Shown here: piece by piece, positions 1 to 9,500 of the stretch
How positions within the stretch are numbered: the first letter of the stretch is position 1
How the letters are laid out: every line of letters begins with the position of its first letter
Source: Brooklawnia sp937867175
GTDB lineage: Bacteria; Actinomycetota; Actinomycetes; Propionibacteriales; Propionibacteriaceae
Assembly: GCA_036821905.1 (NCBI GenBank)
Contig: DAISIR010000002.1
Location: 62,001-126,000, forward strand
Reading direction: 5' to 3'
DNA: 64,000 bases
Notes under the pieces: model-generated
Told to the model about the DNA's origin: nothing
The model's input: only the letters and a program-made list of their open reading frames with translations
Database searches by the model: none
Translations under genes and position numbers: made by a program

Positions 1-475
1 TCGCGTAGGCGACCGCCCCTTGGCCGCCACCATTCTGGCCAGCCAGTGAGGCGACGTTGATAATCGACCCGCCGTCGCTCAGGTGCGCCAACGCAGCCCG
101 AGTGACGAGGAAGCAGCTGGTCAGGTTGACGTCGAGCACCTTGCGCCACAGCTCCAGGCTCATCTGCGCCAAGGGGGAGCGCTGCACCATGCCGCCAGCG
201 TTGTTCACCAAGATGTCCAGGCCGCCCAAGGCGTCAACGATCGCAACCATGGCGTGGTCGACCTGCTGCTCGTCGGTTGCGTCCAGCCTGATCGCGAACG
301 GTCGACTGCCGTGCAGCCAAGCGAGTTCGTCCAGCAGTTCGCCGTCTGGCTCATGGGTGAAATAGGTGAACGCGACTTCGGCGCCCTGCCTTGCGAAAGC
401 CCTAACGATGCCCAGCCCTATCCCGACGCCGCCACCGGTGACCAGCACACGCTTGCCCGAGAAATCTTGGATCAT
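1..475 (-). CDS. SDR family oxidoreductase (partial, C-terminus off window)
   Basis: Reading from the ATG at 475 leftwards gives an N-terminal Rossmann fold with the short-chain dehydrogenase signature TGGGVGIG near residues 14-21. It is followed by the NNAG motif, the INVAS serine region and, at the very edge of the window, the start of the YxxxK active site (AVAYA). The lysine and the C-terminal half lie outside. The family reduces or oxidises carbonyl/alcohol groups with NAD(P)H. Substrate cannot be told, although the set of motifs resembles 3-oxoacyl-ACP reductase-like SDRs. Its start overlaps the stop of the upstream DEAD-box helicase gene in an ATGA arrangement, so the two are probably translationally coupled. 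Confidence 0.88.
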   Translation of the reverse strand, partial: MIQDFSGKRVLVTGGGVGIGLGIVRAFARQGAEVAFTYFTHEPDGELLDELAWLHGSRPFAIRLDATDEQQVDHAMVAIVDALGGLDILVNNAGGMVQRSPLAQMSLELWRKVLDVNLTSCFLVTRAALAHLSDGGSIINVASLAGQNGGGQGAVAYA

Positions 476-1884
476 GCCGTCGATTCTGGCAGAGCCTCCG
501 GCGGCTGACGGTCACCCCGTTCGATGACCTCACCATTGCGGCGGCGAACGCGCTTGCGGCGCTGCCGATCGGACTTCTTGTCGTCCTTGCCGACTCTGCG
601 AGCCTGCGACCGGTGGGGCCGCGCAGTCGGCTGCTCCTCGTCGTCCTTGGCCGGGGTGCTTGCTGCGATGCGTCCCTTGGTGTCTTCGGGGATCTGAAGT
701 TCGGTAAGCAGGTGGGAACTGGTGGAGTAGGTCTCGGCAGGCTCGGGGAAATCGAGATCGAGCGCCTTGTTGATCACCCTCCAGCGGGTGAGGTCCGGCC
801 AGTCAACCAGTGTGATCGCCACCCCGGAGTGGCCGGCGCGTCCGGTGCGTCCGATGCGGTGCACGTACTGGTGTGCGTCGTCGGGTACCTCGTAGTTGAT
901 AACATGGGTGACGCCCGCCACGTCGATGCCGCGGGCAGCCACGTCTGTAGCCACCAGCACCTTCGTCGCGCCACGACGGAACTTCTTCAGCGTCCGCTCA
1001 CGCTGCACCTGGTTGAGGTCGCCGTGGATGGCGGCAGCGTCGAAGCCCCGTTCGACCAACTCGTCGGCCAGCCGCTGCGCCAAGCGCTTGGTCCGGGTGA
1101 AGACCATCATCTTGCCGACCGATGGTGCCTGTGCCAGCTTGCCGATGATCTCCGGCTTGTCCAGGTCGTGGGCTTGGTAGACGAACTGGGTGGTGTCGGG
1201 GACAGTCGCCTGGGCGTCTTGGCCCTCCGCGCGCACGTGCACCGGCTGGTTCAGGTGCGCCCGAGCCAGCGCGATGATCTGGGCCGGCATGGTGGCACTG
1301 AACATCAGCGTCTGCTTGTCGGACGGGGTCATACCGGTCAACCGCTCGACGTCCGGAAGGAAGCCGAGGTCGAGCATCTCGTCGGCCTCGTCGAGCACCA
1401 GCACCTGGACATGGGACAGGTCAAGGCTCTTCCGGTTCGCCAGGTCGAGCAGTCGCCCGGGCGTGCCGACTACCAGGTCTACGCCGTCACTCAACGTGTC
1501 GAGTTGCTCGTCGTAGCCGACGCCGCCGTAGATCGTCAGGACGCGGACCCCAAGCTTCGCCGAGGCCTTCGCCAAGTCGGTGCTCACCTGCAGGGCCAGC
1601 TCGCGAGTTGGTGTCATCACCAAGGCCTGCGGCTTGCCGTAGCTTACGAAATCGTCGAATTCTTCGTGGCCTGGCAACACCAACCGCTGCAGTAGCGGGG
1701 CGCCGAAGGCCAGCGTCTTGCCGGTCCCAGTGCGGGCCTGACCGATCATGTCGGCGCCGCTCAGAGCGATCGGAATCGCCAGTTCTTGGATCGGGAAGGG
1801 GTTGTGGATGCCGGCCTCGGCCAGTGCCGCGACGATCGGCTCGGCCACGCCAAGATCGGTAAAAGTGTGTGTGTTTTCTGTCAT
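472..1884 (-). CDS. DEAD-box ATP-dependent RNA helicase (RhlE-like)
   Basis: A 470-residue superfamily 2 RNA helicase. It has a Q-motif region (FPIQ, residues 30-33), Walker A ARTGTGKT (50-57), PTRELALQ (about 92-99), GTPGR (140-144), DEAD (165-168), SAT (196-198) and the C-terminal motif VI HRIGRTGRAG. The last ~60 residues are a highly basic tail, typical of actinobacterial DEAD-box proteins that bind rRNA or structured mRNA. The likely role is RNA remodelling in ribosome assembly or RNA decay. The ATG at 1884 has a purine-rich AGAAGAG just upstream. It is divergent from the ferritin-like gene and overlaps the downstream SDR by 4 bp. A related helicase gene occupies the same position next to the MiaE-like gene in mycobacteria (Rv3211), as I recall. 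Confidence 0.93.
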   Translation of the reverse strand: MTENTHTFTDLGVAEPIVAALAEAGIHNPFPIQELAIPIALSGADMIGQARTGTGKTLAFGAPLLQRLVLPGHEEFDDFVSYGKPQALVMTPTRELALQVSTDLAKASAKLGVRVLTIYGGVGYDEQLDTLSDGVDLVVGTPGRLLDLANRKSLDLSHVQVLVLDEADEMLDLGFLPDVERLTGMTPSDKQTLMFSATMPAQIIALARAHLNQPVHVRAEGQDAQATVPDTTQFVYQAHDLDKPEIIGKLAQAPSVGKMMVFTRTKRLAQRLADELVERGFDAAAIHGDLNQVQRERTLKKFRRGATKVLVATDVAARGIDVAGVTHVINYEVPDDAHQYVHRIGRTGRAGHSGVAITLVDWPDLTRWRVINKALDLDFPEPAETYSTSSHLLTELQIPEDTKGRIAASTPAKDDEEQPTARPHRSQARRVGKDDKKSDRQRRKRVRRRNGEVIERGDRQPPEALPESTA

Positions 1885-1952
1885 CAGCTCTTCTAGGCCT
1901 CGGGAATGCGTGGTCCACCGGCCATTCTAGCGCTCCCGCAGACAGCGCGCGC

Positions 1953-1958
1953 TAGCCT
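1953..1958 (+). promoter_or_regulatory. -10 hexamer of a probable leaderless promoter
   Basis: TAGCCT lies 6 nt before the GTG start at 1965, so transcription would begin at or next to the start codon. There is no Shine-Dalgarno sequence. No convincing -35 is seen. Confidence 0.4.
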
Positions 1959-1964
1959 GAGCGG

Positions 1965-2618
1965 GTGAGCAACGAGATGGCACCCGACGCCGGCACCTCG
2001 CTATTGGCCTTGTTGGCCTACCAGAACCTGCGAGTAGCCCAATCACTGCTGCAACGCGAAGCTGGCGCGACGGACTTGGGCGACCTGCTGCCGGTCGCGA
2101 GGATCGCCGCTGATGCGTTGGTCCGCTTCACCCAGGCCTGCGATGCGATACCGGGCGGGCAGACTGCCGCGCAGACAGCCATGGTGCCGATCATCAGCCC
2201 GGTGGACGAATTCTGGTCGATGACCCGGCCCCGCAATTTGGGCGAACAGCGGCTGCGGGTGATGTTGATGGCCAACCTTGAACTGGAACTGGTGCAGCGG
2301 GTCACCGCACACGTGCCGGAGATGGCCGGGGAAGCGATCGAGCCCTCAGCGTCTTCGTGGCGGGCCATCGACCTCGGCAGCCAGGCGGCGGTCAGCGCGA
2401 TCAAAGACGCCGACCGCCCCGACGAGATGTCGCTGTATGCAAGGCGGTTGTTGGGGGAGTCCGCCGTGATGTGCCAGCGGCTGGTGGTGCGCCAGCCAGC
2501 CCTGCGGGTGGCATTGACAGGTGATTCGGACGACGGCCTCGACGCGTCCACGGCAGTGCTCGATGAGGTGCTGGCCGCGGTGGCCGCCCGGGTTGGGCGG
2601 CTGGGATTGTCGGTCTGA
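1965..2618 (+). CDS. Ferritin-like fold protein (MiaE-like family), iron ligands apparently lost
   Basis: A 217-residue, mostly helical acidic protein in the position where actinobacteria carry a MiaE-like ferritin-fold gene (Rv3210c-like) divergent from the DEAD-box helicase. The family is named for similarity to the tRNA hydroxylase MiaE, but its function in actinobacteria is not established. Relatives, as I remember them, carry an E..H iron-ligand signature of the form MAAAEFGHF in an early helix. Here the corresponding helix reads IAADALVRF, so ligand residues appear to be missing. A non-catalytic role is possible. Start is the GTG at 1965, directly behind a -10 element. It ends 3' to 3' with the DUF3107 gene, separated by a hairpin. 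Family assignment rests on context and pattern rather than a clear motif. Confidence 0.65.
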   Translation: MSNEMAPDAGTSLLALLAYQNLRVAQSLLQREAGATDLGDLLPVARIAADALVRFTQACDAIPGGQTAAQTAMVPIISPVDEFWSMTRPRNLGEQRLRVMLMANLELELVQRVTAHVPEMAGEAIEPSASSWRAIDLGSQAAVSAIKDADRPDEMSLYARRLLGESAVMCQRLVVRQPALRVALTGDSDDGLDASTAVLDEVLAAVAARVGRLGLSV

Positions 2619-2619
2619 C

Positions 2620-2648
2620 CCGGCCGAAGCCTTGGTGGGTTCGGCCGG
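2620..2648. terminator. Hairpin between convergent genes (terminator-like)
   Basis: A perfect 9-bp inverted repeat, CCGGCCGAA (2620-2628) with TTCGGCCGG (2640-2648), and an 11-nt loop. It lies exactly between the stops of two convergent genes. It lacks a strong T-run on either side, as is common in high-GC actinobacteria. Confidence 0.6.
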
Positions 2649-2651
2649 TGA

Positions 2652-2885
2652 CTAGTCGGATTCGAAACCGAAACCGACCGGCCGGGCGTGCTCCGCGCCG
2701 AGATCGAGGTAACCGATCTGCCCCGCCGGCAGCAGCAGTCGGCGGCCCTTGTCGGCGTGCACCACAAGCACGCCGTCATCGGCGCGCAACGCCTCGCGAA
2801 GTGCCTGCTCCAACTGCTCGGCAGTCTGGTCGGTCTCGACAGTCAGTTCGCGCCCAATCTGGCGGACGCCGATCTTGATCTCCAC
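2652..2885 (-). CDS. DUF3107 family small protein (TB9.4-like)
   Basis: A 77-residue protein starting MEIKIGVRQIGREL and ending near GFGFESD. This matches the small conserved actinobacterial DUF3107 family (Rv3208A/TB9.4 in M. tuberculosis, found in the same neighbourhood). The function is not known. An upstream in-frame TTG at 2894 would add three residues, but an AGG element sits about 9 nt before the GTG at 2885 and the family normally begins at this point, so the GTG is preferred. It lies downstream of the cold-shock gene and is separated from it by a strong terminator. Confidence 0.82.
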   Translation of the reverse strand: MEIKIGVRQIGRELTVETDQTAEQLEQALREALRADDGVLVVHADKGRRLLLPAGQIGYLDLGAEHARPVGFGFESD

Positions 2886-2910
2886 GGCGACCAACCTACC
2901 CGAAGCACTA

Positions 2911-2939
2911 AAAGGGCCGCGCCCTTACGGGCGCGGCCC
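2911..2939 (-). terminator. Rho-independent terminator of the cold-shock gene
   Basis: An 11-bp perfect GC stem (2914-2924 with 2929-2939) around a 4-nt loop. On the minus strand it is followed by TTTTAG. It lies 22 bp downstream of the cold-shock protein stop codon and is the best intrinsic terminator in the window. Confidence 0.85.
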
Positions 2940-2961
2940 AAGGTCAGGATTTGAATTTCAA

Positions 2962-3168
2962 TCAGCCGATCACGCGCACTGCGTCAGCCTGCTGACCCTT
3001 GGGGCCTTGGGTGATCTCAAACTCAACCTTCTGGCCTTCTTCGAGCAGACGAAATCCGCTCGCCTCGATTGCGCTGTAGTGGACGAAGACATCGTCATTT
3101 GAACCATCTACCGCGATGAAGCCGTAGCCCTTCTCGGCATTGAACCATTTGACGGTTCCCTGCGCCAT
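2962..3168 (-). CDS. cspA: Cold shock protein (CspA family)
   Basis: A 68-residue single CSD/OB-fold protein that begins MAQGTVKWFNAEKGYGFI. It carries RNP1 (KGYGFI) and RNP2 (VFVHYSAI) nucleic-acid-binding motifs, and its full length is typical. It is a single-stranded RNA/DNA chaperone. The ATG at 3168 is preceded by AAGGAG with good spacing; an in-frame ATG five codons earlier lies upstream of the ribosome binding site and is not used. The 3' terminator shows that it is a monocistronic unit. The roughly 195 bp before adnA contain a 7-bp inverted repeat (3248-3254 with 3263-3269) that could be part of its 5' leader. Confidence 0.95.
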   Translation of the reverse strand: MAQGTVKWFNAEKGYGFIAVDGSNDDVFVHYSAIEASGFRLLEEGQKVEFEITQGPKGQQADAVRVIG

Positions 3169-3363
3169 TTGTTCTCCTTGCATGCTTTCCGCAGCCGTAC
3201 CTCACGGCCACCTGCCGTTCCAGCCCAAAGAGGGATTCAGCAAGAACGGGCAGCACAGCGGCGCTGCCCAAGCTTGCCCACGGCAGTTCCACTCTCGCAC
3301 AGCAATCCGAGCTTTGTAAGTCCATGTCCGGAAATGTCAGTCGGCCATGGTTGCATGGGCCAC

Positions 3364-6300
3364 ATGAAGCTGGTGAGGGCAGGACATGCAACCGAACCGG
3401 GGCCGCTGACGCAGGCGCAGGACGCCGTCCTTGACGCCTGCGCTCGACCCACATCGGCCGTCTGCGTGCTCGGCGGGCCTGGCACGGGCAAGACGACGAC
3501 GCTGGTCGCGGCCGTGTTGGCACGGGTACGGTCGGGTGTCCCACTCGACCGGCTGGTCGTCCTGACCGGTTCACGGCCCGCAGCCCAGCAGCTCCGGACC
3601 CGCATCGTGGCCGCCCTGGGCACCACCCAACGGGGTCTGCAGGTCACGACAGTGCACGGCTGGTGTCAGCAGTTGTTGCATCGCTTCGAGGTGCCCGACG
3701 ATCCGACACCGCGGCTGCTCAGTGCACCCGAACAGGAGTTCCGTGTTCGCGAGTTGCTGGTCGGCTGGGGTGCTGGCCACTGGCCGGCGGAATTGGCCGC
3801 CGCGCTGGGCACCCGGGGGTTCGCTCGTGAGGTGCGGGCCGCACTGGCCCGGGCACGGCAGTTCGGCCTCGATCCCGAAGACCTAGCGGCAGCCGGGCGC
3901 GCGGCGCAGCGTCCAGAGTGGGTTACGTTGGCCGGCTTCTTCAACGAGTACCTCGACGTGCTCGACGCCGAAGGTGTCATCGACTACGCCGAACTGGTGC
4001 ACCGGGCCAGGTTGGCGCTGACCGATGAAAGGGTGAGCGATGGGCTGCCGGGGTTCGCAGCGACGATCTTCTGCGACGAGTTCGCCGAACTTGACCGCGG
4101 GATGATCCACGTGCTGGCCGACGCGCACCGGGCGGGCAGCCAAGTGGTGGCTTTCGTCGACCCCGACACCAGCGTCTTCGGTTTTCGGGGGGCCGATTCA
4201 CGCGCGGTCGCCGATTTCGATGATCGTTTCGGCCCGGCGGTCACCTTGCGGCTGGATGAGAACCTGCGCAGTGGTGACGGAGTCGTCCACGCCCTGCACT
4301 CAGTGGCCGGGCGCCTTCCGCATCGTGGCGTCGACCACCCGGGCGCTGTTGACACGGGGGCAGACGACGCGGTCTGGGTACGCCTGGTGCCAGACAGCGC
4401 GACGCAGACCCAGGAAGTGGCCGAAGTGCTGCGGCAGGCACATCTCCGCGATGGCATGACCTGGTCGCAACTCGCGGTCATCACGCGCTCCGGGCAGAAC
4501 TCCGTCTCCACGCTTGCTCGAAGGTTGGCGGCCGCCGGAGTGCCGGTGCAGGTCGCCGGTGACGAAGTTGCACTGGCCGATGAACTGGCGGTGCGGCATC
4601 TGCTCGCACTGTTGATCGCCGCCGCGCGAGCGTCCGAGGGCCACCTTCCCGACGACCGGCAGGCCGCCAGACTGCTGCGAACCCCGATTGGCGGGCTGGA
4701 CGCGCTCGGGCTACGCCGACTGGGCCGTGAGTTGCGGCGCCGCGCGATGGCTGCCGCCCCGGACGAGACGCCTGCCGCCTCGGGCCAGTTGATCGCCGAC
4801 GAGGTGGCCGGGGAACGACTGGTTGCCGATGACGAACCCGGCGCGTCCACAGACACCGCCGCGCTGGTCAGGTTCCGCGGGCTGTTCACTGAGCTCACCG
4901 GGTTGGTCTCACAGCGTGCCGACCTGCCCACCATCTTGTGGCACGCCTGGTCAGGCACGGCTTGGCCCAGCAAACTGCAGGCCGAGGCCTTGCGCGGCAC
5001 CGACAACTCAGCTCGCGCGAATCGTGACCTGGATGCTGTGGTCGCGCTGTTCGACCTCGCCTCGCGCGAGGTGAGCTGGGCGGGCGCCAAAGGCGTCCGC
5101 TCGCTGGTCGCCGAGGTCGAGGGCCAACAGATCCCGGCAGACACCGCTCGCGAGAATGACCCGCGACGCTCGGGGGTGACGTTGACCACCCTCCACCGGT
5201 CCAAGGGCCGCCAATGGCGGATGGTGGTGCTGGTTGGGCTGCAGGAAGGACAGTGGCCGACCTTTTCAGAGCCTGGGGGCCTGCTGCGCGCCGACCTGCT
5301 GGCCGCGGACGGCTTGCAGACCCCGCCGACGCTGTCAGAGCGGCTGGCGGCCGAACGTCGGGGGCTACTGCTGGCCGCGAGCCGCGCCAGCGAGCAATTG
5401 GTGGCCATCGGCATCGATGACCCCAGCGGTGATACAAATCCGCCCTCACGCTTCCTCGGCGAACTCGGCGTGGTGCCCGAGCACATCCAACAAAGACGGG
5501 TGCCCTCCACCTTGCCGGCGCTGGTGGCCGAGTTGCGTCGGGCGGTCAGCGACCCGACTGCCGCTCCCGCGCTGCGTGAACGGGCCGCTGCCCAGTTGGG
5601 TTGGCTTGCCGGGCAGGTTGACGATCAGGGACGCCCGATCGTCCACGGAGCCGACCCGGGGGCCTGGTGGGGGCTGCGGGAAGCGAGCCGCGCCGAACAA
5701 CCGGTTACTGATGTGGCCCGGCCGATCCGGCTCAGCGGCAGTGAAGTGGAACAACTGCTCGGCTGCCCCCGACAGTGGTTCTTGTCGCATCGCGCCCGAG
5801 CCACCCGTTCCTGGGGTGTCGATGCCGCCTTCGGCACGCTGGTGCACCAACTGGTCGCGCAGGCCGCCAATGATGGCGTGGCCGCGTCCGGACTGTTGCC
5901 CGAATTGGATGACGGCTGGTCACGCTTGCCCTACGGCGTCGAGTGGGTCAGCCTGGCCGAGCGGCAGGCCGCGCAGGAAGCACTAGAGCGGTTCGACGTG
6001 TGGGCGTCCACCGCAGACCACCGTCGCGTGCTCGGGGTGGAGGTCGAGTTCCAGGTGCCGGTGAACGTCGACGGCCGAGAACTGGTGCTGGTAGGTACCG
6101 TCGACCGGCTTGAGCTGGACGACCACGATCGACTCCGGGTGATCGACTTCAAGACCAGCCGAACCCCGCGCAGCAGCGACGAAGTGGCCGAGATGGACCA
6201 GTTGGGCATCTACCAGTTGGCGGCGCGGTTAGGCGCGTTCGACGAGATCGCCGATGGACGCCGCGAACTGGCACCCGCCGAGGTGGTCTACCTGCGTTGT

Positions 6301-6504
6301 GGGCTGGCCTGTGGTGAACCGAACGTCAGATTCCAGCAATCGCTGGACGAGCAGCCAGCCGGGCAGACATGGGTACACGAACGGCTTTCGCAGGCCGCCG
6401 AGATCATCGCCACCGAACAGTTCGAGGCGAGGGCCCACAAAGGCTGTTCCTGGTGCGACTTCAGGTTGGGCTGCCCACTGCGGCTGATGGGGGGAGACAA
6501 GTGA
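3364..6504 (+). CDS. adnA: ATP-dependent helicase-nuclease, AdnA-like subunit with Fe-S nuclease domain
   Basis: About 1046 residues: an N-terminal UvrD/RecB-type superfamily 1 motor followed by a C-terminal RecB-family nuclease. Walker A is GGPGTGKT near residues 37-44. Motif II reads FCDEFAELD rather than DEYQD, and motif III/IV FGFRGAD. The nuclease domain shows LVHQLV histidine and VIDFKTSR. One cysteine (LLGCPRQW) pairs with a C-terminal C-x2-C-x5-C, the pattern of an AddB-type iron-sulphur clamp. AdnAB is the mycobacterial double-strand-break-resecting motor-nuclease. The gene overlaps adnB by GTGA, so the subunits are coupled. The chosen ATG at 3364 lies close to the conserved region; an upstream frame extends to 3169 but has no family-like sequence, and no clear ribosome binding site decides the start. 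Confidence 0.88.
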   Translation: MKLVRAGHATEPGPLTQAQDAVLDACARPTSAVCVLGGPGTGKTTTLVAAVLARVRSGVPLDRLVVLTGSRPAAQQLRTRIVAALGTTQRGLQVTTVHGWCQQLLHRFEVPDDPTPRLLSAPEQEFRVRELLVGWGAGHWPAELAAALGTRGFAREVRAALARARQFGLDPEDLAAAGRAAQRPEWVTLAGFFNEYLDVLDAEGVIDYAELVHRARLALTDERVSDGLPGFAATIFCDEFAELDRGMIHVLADAHRAGSQVVAFVDPDTSVFGFRGADSRAVADFDDRFGPAVTLRLDENLRSGDGVVHALHSVAGRLPHRGVDHPGAVDTGADDAVWVRLVPDSATQTQEVAEVLRQAHLRDGMTWSQLAVITRSGQNSVSTLARRLAAAGVPVQVAGDEVALADELAVRHLLALLIAAARASEGHLPDDRQAARLLRTPIGGLDALGLRRLGRELRRRAMAAAPDETPAASGQLIADEVAGERLVADDEPGASTDTAALVRFRGLFTELTGLVSQRADLPTILWHAWSGTAWPSKLQAEALRGTDNSARANRDLDAVVALFDLASREVSWAGAKGVRSLVAEVEGQQIPADTARENDPRRSGVTLTTLHRSKGRQWRMVVLVGLQEGQWPTFSEPGGLLRADLLAADGLQTPPTLSERLAAERRGLLLAASRASEQLVAIGIDDPSGDTNPPSRFLGELGVVPEHIQQRRVPSTLPALVAELRRAVSDPTAAPALRERAAAQLGWLAGQVDDQGRPIVHGADPGAWWGLREASRAEQPVTDVARPIRLSGSEVEQLLGCPRQWFLSHRARATRSWGVDAAFGTLVHQLVAQAANDGVAASGLLPELDDGWSRLPYGVEWVSLAERQAAQEALERFDVWASTADHRRVLGVEVEFQVPVNVDGRELVLVGTVDRLELDDHDRLRVIDFKTSRTPRSSDEVAEMDQLGIYQLAARLGAFDEIADGRRELAPAEVVYLRCGLACGEPNVRFQQSLDEQPAGQTWVHERLSQAAEIIATEQFEARAHKGCSWCDFRLGCPLRLMGGDK

Positions 6505-9500
6505 AGGCAGTGCTAAGTTCCACCGCTGAGCTGGTCGACTTGCTGAGGGTGCCTTTCAGCGACGAGCAGCTCACTGCGATAACGGCACCGCTTGCCCCCG
6601 GGGTGATCATCGCCGGCGCCGGCACCGGAAAGACCACGGTGATGGCCGCCCGGGTGGTTTGGCTGGTCGGCACCGGCCAAGTGCATGCAGACCAAGTGCT
6701 CGGGCTCACCTTCACACGCAAGGCGGCTGCTGAGCTGTCCCAGCGGGTGGACGAGTCGCTGGCGCGCGCGGGACTGGTCGGCGGGGAGGCGGCCGATGAC
6801 GGCGGACGACAGCTGGTGATGACCTACGACGCCTTCGCGGGCAGTCTGGTGAATGACTTCGGACTACGGATCGGGGTGGAGTCCGACCAGAAGATGATCA
6901 CCGGAGCCACCAGGTATCGGCTCGCTGCCCAGGCAGTCACACAGGTGCGGGGGGCGCTGCCGGGGCTGGCGCACTTGCGCCCCGCCACCGTTGCGGAACG
7001 GCTGTTGAAGCTGGATGGTGAGCTGCAAGCGCACCTAGTCGGCGAGGCTGCGGTGCTGGCGCACGACCACGACTTCGCCAAGGAGTTGGCGGGTGTGAAG
7101 CCCTATCGCGGTCAGCCGACCAAGGCTGTGCGCGAGGCACAGGCCGCGATCGGCGCCCGATCCGAGTTGCTGGGCCTGGTGGACGACTACCGAAGGTTGA
7201 AGCACGAGCGGAGCCTGATCGAGTTCGCCGACCAGATGGCCCAAGCGGCCGCGCTGGCCGAGGAGGCGCCCGAGGTAGCACGACAGCTGCGTGAGCGGTT
7301 CGCGGTGGTGCTGCTCGACGAGTACCAAGACACCTCCGCCGCGCAGGCCCGACTGCTGCGGGCACTCTTCAGCGGCGGGCACCCGGTCACGGCGGTCGGC
7401 GACCCGTTCCAGGCGATCTACGGCTGGCGGGGTGCGGCCCCCAGCAACATCCTGCAATTCGGCGACGACTTCCGTCAGGTCGACGGCCGGCCGGCCAACC
7501 GCTTCTCGCTGCAGACCAATCGGCGCAGCAGACCGGTGATCCTCGACGCGGCGAATCGGCTGGCTGCCCCGCTGCGCGCCGACCAACGATTGCTGGTGCC
7601 GGACGACAACCACGACCACACGCTGCGTGCCCCGGCAGGGCAGACCGGCGGTCAGGTCTGGGTCGCGGCCTTCGATTCCTGGCCCGACGAGATCGACTGG
7701 ATCGCCGACCAGGTGGTGGTCGCCAAGCAACAGCAGGTGGTTCCATCATGGTCCGAGATCGCCGTGCTGACCAGGGCGAACGCCCCCATCGGGGCTTTGT
7801 TCAAGGCGCTGACCGAACGCGACGTGCCGGTTGAGATCGTCGGGCTCGGAGGGCTCCTCGAGGTCCCCGAGATCGCCGACATCGTCGCAACTCTGACACT
7901 GATCGAGGACATCACGGCCAACCCGCAGGTCGTCCAGCTGCTCAGCGGTCCACGCTGGCGCATCGGGCCCAGAGACTTGGCGGTCCTCGGGGAGCGGGCT
8001 CGCGGTCTGTGCCGGGCGGGGGTGACCACCCCGCGCTCGGCGAGTGCCGATCTGGAGCTCACCGAACAACTGTGCCTGCTGGACGCGGTGGACGCCCCCG
8101 GCCCGGCTCCATTGTCGGCGTCCGCCCGGCGGCGCATCGGCGAGTTCGCGGAGGAGTTGCGCACGCTACGCCAGCACCGCGACCAGCCGGTGCTGGAGTT
8201 GGTGCACCTGGTGATCGAGAGCAGCGGAGTCGGCCTGGAGCTGGAATCGCACCCGGAGTGGCACGCCGCCGGCCGCAGCCGGCAATTGAGCCAGTTCGTG
8301 GAGGCGGTGGCTGGCTACGTCGACATTGACGGTGATGGCGCGCTCAGTGGGCTGCTGGCCTGGTTCGAGGCAGAACGTGAGACCGCCGAAGGCCTCGACC
8401 AGGCGGTGCCGAGCAGCCTCGATTCGGTGAAATTGCTCACCGCCCATCGCGCCAAGGGCCTCGAGTGGGACCTTGTCTTCCTGCCCGCGCTGTGCGAAGG
8501 TGTCTTCCCCAGCACGCTGCCGCCGGACAACTGGGTGACCCAAGCGCAGGTGCTGCCAGCCGCGTTGCGGGGCGATGCCGAGTGGGTGCCGCAACTGGGC
8601 GCAGTGAGCCGGGGCCAAGACTTCACCGACTACAAGGGCGAACTCGTGGTCGCCGCGAGGCAGTCCGAGGACCGCTTGGGCTACGTGGCGGTGACACGGG
8701 CGCGGCAGCGAGTGGTGGCCAGCTGCCACCACTGGTTCCCGGGACGCAAGACGCCGCGCCATCCATCGCCGTACTTCGAGTTGCTGCGGCAGGTGGCAGC
8801 CCAGACCGACGGCGTCCGGCAGTTTGCAGAGGTCTCCGAGGCCAACCCGCTCAACAATCAAGAGCTTCGGGTGGCCTGGCCGCCCCCTGATGACGAGTCC
8901 CGGATTGCCGCGTTGCGGGAAGGTGCGGCGATGGTTCGGCGGGCCGGGTTGCAGCCGATGCTCGACCTCAGCGGCGCAGACCTCGACGCTGACCAGCAGG
9001 GTGCGCAGTGGCAGCGGGCCGCCGAGCTGCTGGTGGCGCAAGAACGGGCCAAACACCGTCGTCACGAATCGGTTGCGCTGCCCGGCTCGGTGCCTGCGTC
9101 CGGCTTGTTGATGGCCAGCCGCGACGCCCAATCGTTTGCCGCCCAGATCGTCCGACCGATGCCTCGGCCGGTTGGCCGGCAGGCTGGGGTGGGTACCCGC
9201 TTCCACGAGTGGCTGGAGAAACGGTTCGGTGTCGTGGCCCTGTTCGAACCCGACCAACTCGACCTTGAACCAGACGAAGCCGACGACCCGTCGTCCGCAG
9301 ACCTGATGCTGCGGCGGCTCATCGCTGCCTTCGAACGTGGCAGATACCGAGACCTGACACCGCGGGTGGTCGAGGAGCCCTTCATCCTGGTGCTCGACGG
9401 CCAGCAGGTGCGAGGGCGGATGGACGCGGTCTTCGTCACGCCAGACGACGCCCGCCACGACTATCAGGTGGTCGACTGGAAGACATCGACCCGGCCCGCC

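Noticed and set aside
613..1695. 360-residue plus-strand frame over the DEAD-box helicase
   Set aside because: Antisense shadow in high-GC DNA; the minus-strand frame has all helicase motifs and the shadow has none.
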